Source of the DNA: Polyangiaceae bacterium
GTDB lineage: Bacteria; Myxococcota_A; Polyangia; Polyangiales; Polyangiaceae
Assembly (NCBI GenBank): GCA_020848455.1
Contig: JADLAB010000365.1
Location: forward strand, 1-55,368
Direction: 5' to 3'
DNA: 55,368 bases
Below the pieces are notes generated by a model. It was not told the origin of the DNA and searched no databases. It worked only from the letters and a program-made list of their open reading frames with translations. Below are positions 46,889 through 54,376 of the stretch, in pieces. Position numbers and translations under genes: made by a program. How positions within the stretch are numbered: the first letter of the stretch is position 1; each line of letters begins with the position of its first letter.

Positions 46889-47443
46889 ATGAATCATGGG
46901 ACTAGCTTGGGGATGCGGCTCGGCGTGCTCGTGGCGCTCGGCCTCGGTGGGGCGACGGCGGGCTGTGGCTTCGGGCCTGGGGACTACGCGATCTTCCAGG
47001 TCGCCCTCGAGGAGCAGAGCCGGTCGTCCGGCTGCTACTACCCGGACCAGGGCCCGAGCCCGAACGAGATGTTCGACTCGAGCGATCTCGTGAGCACGGA
47101 CACGTGGATCCTGACGGCGGGCCCGAACGACCAGTTCTACCTGTCGAGCAACGTGGCCGATCTGGCCGGCGTCGAGACCGACGACGGGTACAAGTTCAGC
47201 GCCAGCAGCGTGGACGTCGACTTCGACGGCAACGTCACGACCGGCACCAAGCGCACCGAGTGGCGCACCCTCGACGTGAACGTCATCGTCGACGGCAAGG
47301 CCATCAGCGGCGACTCCGTCTCCACGACGAGCTACGAGTGCGTCGGCACGACCTGCGGCGCGCCGATCCCGAGCTGCACGGTCACGACGAGCTTCACGGG
47401 CGCGGAGATCGACGACGTCGACCTCGAGCACGATCCGGCGTAG
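46889..47443 (+). CDS. Lipoprotein of unknown function
   Basis: This 184-residue exported protein has a lipobox TAGC near residue 26. The mature part is rich in Ser, Thr, Asp and short strands (DTWILTAGPNDQFYLSS, VDVDFDGNVTTGTKRTEW), suggesting a beta-sandwich. It has Cys49, and the pairs SYECVGTTCGAPIPSC toward the C-terminus. I do not recognise the family. The ATG is preceded by GAGGAG at a good distance and by TAGAAT further upstream. Its stop faces that of NAD synthetase across a hairpin terminator. Confidence 0.82.
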   Translation: MNHGTSLGMRLGVLVALGLGGATAGCGFGPGDYAIFQVALEEQSRSSGCYYPDQGPSPNEMFDSSDLVSTDTWILTAGPNDQFYLSSNVADLAGVETDDGYKFSASSVDVDFDGNVTTGTKRTEWRTLDVNVIVDGKAISGDSVSTTSYECVGTTCGAPIPSCTVTTSFTGAEIDDVDLEHDPA

Positions 47444-47458
47444 CGGTCACGGACCTCT

Positions 47459-47496
47459 CCGACCTGCCGGTACCCGCGCGGCGCCGGCAGGGTCGG
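47459..47496. terminator. Bidirectional terminator candidate
   Basis: CCGACCTGCCGG (47459-47470) and CCGGCAGGGTCGG (47484-47496) are complementary over 12 bp with a single bulged base. They fill the 54-bp gap between the convergent lipoprotein and NAD synthetase genes. No T-tract is present on either strand. Confidence 0.55.
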
Positions 47497-47497
47497 G

Positions 47498-49510
47498 TCA
47501 CGTCCACTCGGTGCGCTGCACGACCGGCAGCTGCAGGGCGCGCTCGCGATCGAGGTCGAGCGCGCCCACGTGCAGCACGAGCGGTGCCTGCACCCACTTG
47601 AAGATGGACTGCGTGAAGAGCCGCGCGAACTTCGCGGCCCAGCGCTCGAGATCCGCCGGCGCGAGCTCGGGGAAGAGCGTGGGGAGAACGGCCGCCACCT
47701 CCTGCCGCGAGAGCTTCTCGGCGCCGTGGAGGTAGAGGCAGGCGTCGAGCACGGGGAAGGGCATGAGCTCGCGCTCACCGGATTGGTCGGCGGCGAGCTC
47801 CGGCCCGGCGGTCGTGGCGAGCACGCTCGCGATACCGGGGTGGCCGAGCCGCGTCTCGAGGTGGGCGAGGAGCGCCATGACCACGGTCTTCGGCAGGTTG
47901 CCGATGACGCTGAGCGCGCCCTCGAGGTCGCCGCCCACAGTGGTGTAGCCGACCGACTTCTCGCTCATGTTGCCGGTCTGCAGGAACAGGGCGCGACTCG
48001 AGTTCGCCCAGTTCCACATGCGCGCGCCGCGCAGGCGCGCCTGCACGTTCTGGCGCGTCACGCCGGTGAGCTCGGCCGGCGCCGCGCCGGTCGTCGCGGC
48101 ACCCTCGGTCGCGGGGGCGTTCAGCATCGCCTCGGTCGCGGCGCACTCGCGCTCGAAGGCCTCCTCGATGGGCGACACGCAGAAGCGCGCGCCCACGTCG
48201 GCCGCGAGGCGCGCGGCGGCGTCGCGCGTCGCGTCGCTCGAGAAGCGCGTGGGCATGTAGAAGGTCCACAGCCGGTCGGCGACGACCGCGGCGGGGGCGC
48301 GCCCGTCGGGCGCCGCACCGAACAGGATGTCGACCGCCCGGCGCGCGACGAGCAGGGTCAGGCAGGAGTCGCGGCCGCCCGAGAGTGCGAGCCCGATGCG
48401 CTCGAACGCGCCGGTCTTGCGGAAGTAGTCGGCGATGCCGAGGGCGAGCGCCTCGTAGAGCTCCGCGCACAGGGCGTCGCGCGCCGAGACGTCGCGGTGA
48501 CCGCGCGCCGGCAGGAAGTAGCTCGGGAAGGTGGCGCCCTCGGCGCGGCCGACCAGGCCGGGCTCGTAGCCGGTGGGCAGCGGGTAGCGGAGGCGGCTAC
48601 GGTTCGCGGTCGGGGCGTCCACGACCACCCTCGGGACGGTGCGGGCCGTGGCGCGGAAGGTCTCGCAGTCCGTGCGCCAGGTGGAGGCCTCGCGCCGGCA
48701 CCGCTCGGTCCGATCGAGATCCACCACCGCCGCGGCGTACCCCTCGCGGAAGCGCGGCGCCTCGAGGGTCGGGCGCCCGTTCTGGTTGACGATGCCCCCG
48801 CCGTCGAAGATGAGGCCGTCGTTGGCGCCGACGAGGTTGGCGTAGGCGATGGTGCACTGGTTGTCGGCGGCGCGCGTGGCGAGCATCTCGCGCCGCGTCG
48901 CGTCGATGCCGGCGCGGTAGGGCGAGGCCGAGAGGTTGCACACGAGCTCGGCGCCCGAGTAGCAGCGCCGGCGCATCGGACCATCGGGCGACCAGACGTC
49001 CTCGCACACCTCGAGCGCCACCGTGCCCCAGTCGAAGGCGACGAGGCAGTCGCGGACGCGCAGCGCACCGTCCGGCCCCTCCTGTCCGCCGTCGGCCGCG
49101 ACGTCCATGTAGGGCGTGCCGCGCGACAGCGTGCGCGCCTCGTAGAAGATGTTGTAGGTGGGGAGCTTCTCCTTGGCGACGGCGACGACGACCCGCCCGT
49201 GGTGCACGAGGGCCGCGGCGTTGTAGAGGTCGCCTCCGGCGCCGAGCGTGAGCCCGATGGCGAAGGCGGTGTCGAGCGCCCGCGTCTCGGCGGCGAAGCG
49301 CTCGAGCTCGCGCCGCTGGCTCGCGACGAAGCCGCGCCACTGCACCAGATCCTCGGCCGCGTAACCGCCGATGACCTGCTCGGGGAAGACGCCGATGGTC
49401 ACGTCGTCCGCGGCCATCGCGTGCGCCTGCGCGAGGCACCGGTCGGTGTTGTCGCGCACGGCGCCGACCGTGGCGTTCACGCTGGCGAGCCCAATCTTGA
49501 CGAGCCTCAT
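47498..49510 (-). CDS. nadE: Glutamine-dependent NAD+ synthetase
   Basis: The 670-residue cytoplasmic enzyme makes NAD+ from deamido-NAD+, ATP and glutamine. The N-terminal nitrilase-type glutaminase has its Glu-Lys-Cys triad in FPEQVIGGYAAEDL, KEKLPTYNIFYE and LEVCEDVWSP. The synthetase domain carries the ATP loop LALSGGRDSCLTLLV (about residue 380), where SGGRDS replaces the usual SGGIDS, and the conserved TGNMSEKSVGYTT. The length matches the octameric-type glutamine-dependent form. ATG 49510 is supported by a family-like MRLVKIGLASVN start and by TATACT 9 nt upstream. It may therefore be transcribed on its own, although RecQ lies only 54 bp upstream on the same strand. Confidence 0.94.
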   Translation of the reverse strand: MRLVKIGLASVNATVGAVRDNTDRCLAQAHAMAADDVTIGVFPEQVIGGYAAEDLVQWRGFVASQRRELERFAAETRALDTAFAIGLTLGAGGDLYNAAALVHHGRVVVAVAKEKLPTYNIFYEARTLSRGTPYMDVAADGGQEGPDGALRVRDCLVAFDWGTVALEVCEDVWSPDGPMRRRCYSGAELVCNLSASPYRAGIDATRREMLATRAADNQCTIAYANLVGANDGLIFDGGGIVNQNGRPTLEAPRFREGYAAAVVDLDRTERCRREASTWRTDCETFRATARTVPRVVVDAPTANRSRLRYPLPTGYEPGLVGRAEGATFPSYFLPARGHRDVSARDALCAELYEALALGIADYFRKTGAFERIGLALSGGRDSCLTLLVARRAVDILFGAAPDGRAPAAVVADRLWTFYMPTRFSSDATRDAAARLAADVGARFCVSPIEEAFERECAATEAMLNAPATEGAATTGAAPAELTGVTRQNVQARLRGARMWNWANSSRALFLQTGNMSEKSVGYTTVGGDLEGALSVIGNLPKTVVMALLAHLETRLGHPGIASVLATTAGPELAADQSGERELMPFPVLDACLYLHGAEKLSRQEVAAVLPTLFPELAPADLERWAAKFARLFTQSIFKWVQAPLVLHVGALDLDRERALQLPVVQRTEWT

Positions 49511-49519
49511 CGGGCGCGG

Positions 49520-49525
49520 AGTATA
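49520..49525 (-). promoter_or_regulatory. -10-like hexamer TATACT before nadE
   Basis: The minus-strand TATACT is a near-consensus -10 and ends 9 nt before the ATG at 49510. No SD is present in between, which fits a leaderless or near-leaderless nadE transcript. Confidence 0.45.
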
Positions 49526-49564
49526 CGCCGCGGAGCGGCCGAGCACGCGGCGTGCGCGGCTGGG

Positions 49565-51532
49565 TCAGCCGCCGGGCTCGGCGCCGGCCGCCTCGCGGCT
49601 CGCCCGCACGACGGCGAGCAGCCCCGCCCCGAAGCGCTCCGCCTTGGCCGGTCCGATGCCGTGCGCGAGCAGGAGCTCCTGCTCGGTGCGCGGGCAGAGG
49701 ACCGCGAGATCGCGCAGCGTGCGGTCGCTCGCGACCACGTACGGCGGCACGCCCTCGTCGCGCGCCACGAGGAGCCGGTGGGCGCGCAGGGCCTCGAAGA
49801 GGCGGCTGGCGGCGGCGTCGAGCGCGGCGGCGCCGAGCTCGGGGGCCGCGCCGCGCCGCCCGCGCCCCGGGGGAGCGAGCGCGCCCGCCTGCGGTCGCGG
49901 CGCGTGCGCCGGCGGCAGGAGCAGACGCGCCGGCTTCTGCCCCAGCATCACGGCGCGCCCCTCGGGCGTGAGGACGGCGAGCGGGCGTTCCTCTCCGCTC
50001 ACGGCGACCCAGCCGGCGGTCACGGTGCGGCGCAGCAGGCGCATGAGCCACGGCTCCGGCCGGTCGCGGAGGGCGCCGAAGGTGCTCACGCTCTCGAGGC
50101 CGTAGCGCGCGAGGCGCGGGTCGGACGCACCCGAAAGGAGCTTCACCGCCGCCCCGAGCCCGAGCCGGCGGTGGACGCGGGCGACGGCCGACAGAGCCTT
50201 GCGCACGACGAGCGTGACCTCCTCGGGGCTCGCGCCGGGCTCGGGCTCGTCGGCACGCGCGCACTCGTCGCAGCGCCCGCAGCCGCCGAGCACCTCCTCG
50301 GCCGCGCCGAAGTAGCGCAGGATGGCGTCGTGGCGGCAGCTGCCGCCCTCGATCCAGCGCAAGAGCTCGAGGTAGAGGCCCCACTTGTGCTCGACGACCT
50401 CGGGCTCGGGCGGCCGTCCGTCGACCGGCATCTCGAGCAGGCGCCGCCGCAGCGCGAGATCGCTCGAGCCGTGCAGGAGCAGGCCGATGGCGCGCGCGCC
50501 GTCGCGACCCGCGCGCCCGACCTCCTGGTAGTAGGCCTCGACCGAGCCGGGGGGAGCGAGGTGCACGACCGAGCGCACGTCGGGGCGGTCGATGCCCATG
50601 CCGAAGGCGTTCGTCGCGACCACGACGCTTGCGCGGCCGCTCATGAAGTCGCCCTGGACGCGCTCGCGCAGCGCGCCGTCGAGGCCCGCGTGGTAGGCGA
50701 CGGCGCGGTGCCCGCGGGTGCGCAGGCGCTCGGCCTCCGCCTCGGCGGCGGCGCGCGTCGGCGCGTAGACGATGGCGCTGCCGGCGCCCCCGGGCGGGGG
50801 TCCGAGCGCCTCCTCGAGCACGGCGTCGACCGCGTGGCGCCGCTCGCGCGCGCTCTCGGCCTCGAGCGCGCGGAGCACCAGGTTCGGCCGCGCGAAGCCG
50901 TGCACGATCTGGGGCGTGTCGGGCGGCAGCCCCAGCCGCTCGAGGATCTCGTCGCGCACGACCGGCGTCGCGGTGGCCGTGCAGGCCAGCACGCGCGCGC
51001 GCGGCAGGCGCGCGAGCAGGCGGCCGATGGCGAGGTAGTCGGGGCGGAAGTCGTGCCCCCACTCGGCGATGCAGTGAGCCTCGTCGATGGCGATGAGCGG
51101 CACCTCGAGCGCGGCGAGCGTCGCCTGCAGGCCCCCGTGGCCGAGGCGCTCGGGCGCGACGTAGACGAGGTCGTACTGCCCGGCGGCGAGCGCGGCCGTG
51201 CGGCGACCGAGCTCGCCCGGCTCGAGGGTCGAGGCGAGGTAGGTGGCTCGCACGCCCCGCGCCGCGAGCGCGGTCACCTGATCGTGCATGAGGGCGATGA
51301 GCGGCGAGACGACGAGCGTCGTGCCGCGGAGCACGACCGCGGGCAGCTGGTAGGTGAGGCTCTTGCCGCCGCCGGTGGGCGCGACCAGGAGCAGGCGGCC
51401 GCGCTCGAGCAGCGTCGCGACGGCCTCGCGCTGGCCCGGGCGGAAGCGCTCGTAGCCGAGGCGGGCGAGCGCGGCGTCGAGCGCCCCGTCGCCGGGCGTC
51501 GCGCCCGCGTGCTCCTCGGCGCGCTGCACCAT
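49565..51532 (-). CDS. RecQ-family ATP-dependent DNA helicase
   Basis: The 655-residue helicase unwinds DNA 3'-5' in recombination and fork repair. It has Walker A APTGGGKSLTYQ, DEAH in AIDEAHCIAEWGHDFRP, motif VI around YYQEVGRAGRDG, the RecQ zinc module (CRHDAILRYFG ... GCGRCDEC) and a C-terminal HRDC-like domain (LLLAHGIGPAKAERFG). The winged-helix region between zinc module and HRDC is present but Pro/Arg-rich and less conserved. The order and length fit E. coli RecQ (about 610). It lies 57 bp downstream of the PRPP synthetase gene on the same strand. Confidence 0.95.
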   Translation of the reverse strand: MVQRAEEHAGATPGDGALDAALARLGYERFRPGQREAVATLLERGRLLLVAPTGGGKSLTYQLPAVVLRGTTLVVSPLIALMHDQVTALAARGVRATYLASTLEPGELGRRTAALAAGQYDLVYVAPERLGHGGLQATLAALEVPLIAIDEAHCIAEWGHDFRPDYLAIGRLLARLPRARVLACTATATPVVRDEILERLGLPPDTPQIVHGFARPNLVLRALEAESARERRHAVDAVLEEALGPPPGGAGSAIVYAPTRAAAEAEAERLRTRGHRAVAYHAGLDGALRERVQGDFMSGRASVVVATNAFGMGIDRPDVRSVVHLAPPGSVEAYYQEVGRAGRDGARAIGLLLHGSSDLALRRRLLEMPVDGRPPEPEVVEHKWGLYLELLRWIEGGSCRHDAILRYFGAAEEVLGGCGRCDECARADEPEPGASPEEVTLVVRKALSAVARVHRRLGLGAAVKLLSGASDPRLARYGLESVSTFGALRDRPEPWLMRLLRRTVTAGWVAVSGEERPLAVLTPEGRAVMLGQKPARLLLPPAHAPRPQAGALAPPGRGRRGAAPELGAAALDAAASRLFEALRAHRLLVARDEGVPPYVVASDRTLRDLAVLCPRTEQELLLAHGIGPAKAERFGAGLLAVVRASREAAGAEPGG

Positions 51533-51589
51533 GGCGGGCGTGTGGCCGGGGGCGCGCGGGACGTCAAGCGGCGCGCGTGCCCGCGAGCG

Positions 51590-52513
51590 TCACGAGCGCG
51601 CGACGGCGTCGGCGAGGAGCGGCGCCACGGACACCACCGTGCCGCCCGCGGCGGCGAGCTTGCGGCTGCCGGGGTGCGAGTTCGTGCCCGACACCGACGC
51701 GATGAGGCCGCCCGCGAGGAGCCGGTCGAGCGCGTCCCCGGGCAGGACGAGGTGGCTCGCGACGGCGTGCACCTCGAGCGCGCCGGCACCGAGGTAGGCG
51801 CGCGCCGCCTGCACCAGCGAGGAGCCCGTGCGGATCATGTCGTCGTAGATGACGACGACCTTGCCCGAGACGTCGGCGTTGATGCCCGTGACGCCGAGCT
51901 TGCCGGTCACCGCGTCGCGTCGCTTGTAGACGAAGGCCGGCTCGGCCGCGAGGCGCCCCGCGAGGCCCTCCACCCACTTGGCACGCCCCGCGTCCGTCGC
52001 GCCGAGCACGTAGGGACGCCCCGCGGCGGCGCGCTCCACGAGCGGACCGACGAGCGGCGCGCCGTAGATGTGGTGGGTCACGTGCCAGTCCGAGAAGTAG
52101 AACTGGATGCCGTCCGTGTGGAGATCGAAGAGAAAGACGCGCGTGCCACCCTCGCACGGCGGCACCGCCGAGATGAGCCGGGCGCGCGTCTTGGCGGTCA
52201 CGACCTCACCGGCGCGGACGGCGCGCTCCATCGTCGAGTAGCCGAAGTACGGCATCACGATCGACAGCGAGCGCGCGCCGGCGCTCGAGATGGCGCACGC
52301 GATGTCGTAGAGCTCGAGCCAGTCGGTCTCGTGCGGCGTGCCACCGAGCAACACGACGTCGCGGGCGCGCGGATCGTCGACCACCCGCCGGTAGCACTCG
52401 CCGTCCGGGAAGGTGCGGTGCTCGACCGTCGCCGCCTCGTAGCCGCCCGCCGCGCGGAGCTCGGTGGCGAGGTCGGCGTAGGCCTCGATGTGGAAGAGCA
52501 GCTTGGGCGCCAT
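51590..52513 (-). CDS. Divergent ribose-phosphate pyrophosphokinase (PRPP synthetase)
   Basis: The 307-residue protein has the two phosphoribosyltransferase-like halves of PRPP synthetases, which make PRPP from ribose-5-phosphate and ATP for nucleotide, NAD, His and Trp synthesis. Recognisable are MPYFGYSTMERA (ATP site), FLFDLHTDGIQFYFSD (metal site), the flexible KRRDAVTGKLG loop and the PRPP loop VVVIYDDMIRTGSSL. These differ from the common Prs consensus (PYFGYARQDR, DLHAxQIQGFF, DDMIDTGGT), so this is a divergent member; it may be a second copy. It starts 11 bp after the RlmI-like gene, probably co-transcribed. I chose ATG 52513; GTG 52519 is possible. Confidence 0.87.
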   Translation of the reverse strand: MAPKLLFHIEAYADLATELRAAGGYEAATVEHRTFPDGECYRRVVDDPRARDVVLLGGTPHETDWLELYDIACAISSAGARSLSIVMPYFGYSTMERAVRAGEVVTAKTRARLISAVPPCEGGTRVFLFDLHTDGIQFYFSDWHVTHHIYGAPLVGPLVERAAAGRPYVLGATDAGRAKWVEGLAGRLAAEPAFVYKRRDAVTGKLGVTGINADVSGKVVVIYDDMIRTGSSLVQAARAYLGAGALEVHAVASHLVLPGDALDRLLAGGLIASVSGTNSHPGSRKLAAAGGTVVSVAPLLADAVARS

Positions 52514-52524
52514 GGCCACGGGCT

Positions 52525-53574
52525 TTACCACGGCTGGCGCCGGTCGGCCGGGAGCGTCACCAGCACGCTCTGCATGCCGCCCGGCTCCTCGTCCGACACC
52601 GGAAAATCCACGGGCGGCGGCAGCGCCTCGAGCTCCGCGCTCGGGCCGGACGCAGCGGGGGAACCGGGCGCCGCGCCCGCGGCGTCCACGAGCGCCGCAC
52701 GCAGGATGGCGAGCAGGCGTGTCCGGTCGATCCCGTGGTGGTTCAGGCACGCGAGCAGCGCGCCGCCCGGCGCGAGGCAGCCGAAGGCGTGCGCGGCGGC
52801 CGCCCGGTAGTCGTGCTCGGCGGCGAAGCGGCCACCCTTCGTCTGCGCGAAGCTCGGCGGATCGAGCACCACGAGGTCGAAGGCGGCCTCCGGATCGCGC
52901 GCCGCGCGCCGCGTCGCCCGGGCGAGCCAGCGCATCGCGTCCTCGCGCAGCAGGGCGTGGGGCTCGCCCGCGAGCCCGTTGTGCGCGAGGTTCCGACCGG
53001 CCCATGCGAGCGCTGGCGCCGAGACGTCGACCGTCACGGTGCGCCGCGCGCCGCCCACCGCCGCCGCCACCGTGAACGCGCCCGTGTAGCCGAAGAGGTT
53101 GGCCACGCGCGCCGCGCGTCCGTCGCGCGCGCGGGCTCGCACGCGGGCGCGGTTGTCGCGCTGATCGAGGAAGAGCCCGGTCTGCAGCCCGCCGCCGAGG
53201 CGCACCTCGAAGACGAGCCCCGCCTCGTGCACGAGCAGGGTCTCGGGCGCGTCCTGTCCGCGCGCGGCGCGCGGCGGCGCGAGCTCGAGCCGGTCGGCCT
53301 CCGAGAGGCGCGCCGCGTGGCGGGGCCGGCGCTTCAGGTAGGTGCCCCGCGCGCCGAGCGCGTGTGCGGCGTCGAGCCAGGGCTCGGGCAGGGCGAGCTC
53401 CGCGGGCACACCGAGCACGAGGAACTCCCCGAAGGCGTCGAGCGTCACTCCCGGGACGCCGTCGGCCGCGCCGTTCGCCAGTCGCACCGCCTCGTAGCGG
53501 ACGCGGAGCTCCCGGCGCCGCTCGGCCGCCGCCGCGAGCAAATCCCCTGCCGTCCGCCGCGGAGCGCGCGCCAT
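52525..53574 (-). CDS. RlmI-like class I methyltransferase lacking PUA domain
   Basis: The 349-residue AdoMet-dependent enzyme resembles RlmI/RlmK-type 23S rRNA cytosine-C5 methyltransferases. Markers are LQTGLFLDQRDNRARV, the AdoMet loop NLFGYTGAFTVAAAVGGA and the catalytic-loop DLVVLDPPSFAQTKGG; LNHHGI replaces the usual CSHH near the end. The N-terminal PUA RNA-binding domain of canonical 400-residue RlmI is missing: the protein starts with a short Arg-rich helix and goes into the linker beta-domain. The substrate could therefore differ. ATG 53574 has TACTAG ending 10 nt upstream. It heads a minus-strand run with the PRPP synthetase, RecQ and NAD synthetase. Confidence 0.85.
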   Translation of the reverse strand: MARAPRRTAGDLLAAAAERRRELRVRYEAVRLANGAADGVPGVTLDAFGEFLVLGVPAELALPEPWLDAAHALGARGTYLKRRPRHAARLSEADRLELAPPRAARGQDAPETLLVHEAGLVFEVRLGGGLQTGLFLDQRDNRARVRARARDGRAARVANLFGYTGAFTVAAAVGGARRTVTVDVSAPALAWAGRNLAHNGLAGEPHALLREDAMRWLARATRRAARDPEAAFDLVVLDPPSFAQTKGGRFAAEHDYRAAAAHAFGCLAPGGALLACLNHHGIDRTRLLAILRAALVDAAGAAPGSPAASGPSAELEALPPPVDFPVSDEEPGGMQSVLVTLPADRRQPW

Positions 53575-53584
53575 GGCGCCGAGC

Positions 53585-53590
53585 CTAGTA
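53585..53590 (-). promoter_or_regulatory. -10-like hexamer TACTAG before the RlmI-like gene
   Basis: The minus-strand TACTAG ends 10 nt before the ATG at 53574, in the 65-bp gap after the phosphatase gene. There is no SD. Confidence 0.3.
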
Positions 53591-53639
53591 CACCCGGCGG
53601 GGCCTTCGTTCCTGGATCGCGGCTGCGCCGGGCCCGGCA

Positions 53640-54350
53640 TCAGCGCTTGCGCCGCGCCTCCCAGGCCCGCAGCAGCTGCCACTGGGTCGGTGACATGCGC
53701 GCAAACGGGCGCTCGCGCTTCACGAGCGCGAACGCCTCCGCTGCGTCCCGCGCGCGGCCGCGCAGGACGAGCACGGCCGCCACCACGCAGGCCGAGCGCC
53801 CATGGCCGAAGGCACAGTGCACGTAGGCCGTGCCCTCGTGGGCCGCGACGCGCTCGACCAGCTCGGTGAAGGCGTCGAGGGGCGGGGCCGTCCCGTCGAG
53901 CGCGGGCACGGAGGTGTAGGCCGCGACGCGCGCGGCGAGCGGGGCCGAGAGCTCCGCCGTGAGGTCGACGAGCAGGGTCGTCTCGGGTGGCAGCTCGCGC
54001 GCGCCGGGCCGCCGGCCGAGCAAGAGGTCGGGCAAGATCGCGTGGTAGACGGGCTCGCGCGAGAAGCGCCGCACCAGGCGCAGGATGCCGAGCGTGAGCC
54101 CGAGGTAGGGCCAGTGGTGCGGACGGGCGCGCCAGCCGAGCGCGCCGTCGGGGCGCTTGCCGAACAGGTGCGCGTCCCCGCGCAGGTAGGCGAGCGCCAC
54201 CAGCGCGAGCGAGGCCGCAGGCCAGCCGAGCACGACGCCGAACGGCCAGGCGGTGACGGCCCCGAGGCCGCAGAGCGCCGCGAGCACGCTCCAGCCGACG
54301 GCGATCGGGACGGAGCGCGAGGCTCCGGGCGGCGCGGGCGCTTCGGGCAT
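53640..54350 (-). CDS. Membrane-anchored dual-specificity phosphatase-like protein
   Basis: The 236-residue protein has two N-terminal membrane helices (about residues 13-60: VGWSVLAALCGLGAVTAWPF and the next segment) and a cytoplasmic DSP/PTP domain. The P-loop is VHCAFGHGRSA, with nucleophile Cys178 and Arg184 spaced CX5R, and the general-acid region is around VDLTAELSAP, where Asp is available. Small DSPs of this layout may act on phosphotyrosine, phosphoinositides or phosphatidylglycerophosphate. With two Ser/Thr kinases in the window a phosphoprotein substrate is plausible, but a lipid phosphate is equally so. ATG 54350 lies 26 bp after the LolA-like gene's stop, so the two may be co-transcribed. 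Confidence 0.82.
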   Translation of the reverse strand: MPEAPAPPGASRSVPIAVGWSVLAALCGLGAVTAWPFGVVLGWPAASLALVALAYLRGDAHLFGKRPDGALGWRARPHHWPYLGLTLGILRLVRRFSREPVYHAILPDLLLGRRPGARELPPETTLLVDLTAELSAPLAARVAAYTSVPALDGTAPPLDAFTELVERVAAHEGTAYVHCAFGHGRSACVVAAVLVLRGRARDAAEAFALVKRERPFARMSPTQWQLLRAWEARRKR

Positions 54351-54376
54351 GGGGCAGGACGGAGCCTGCGTGCGGC

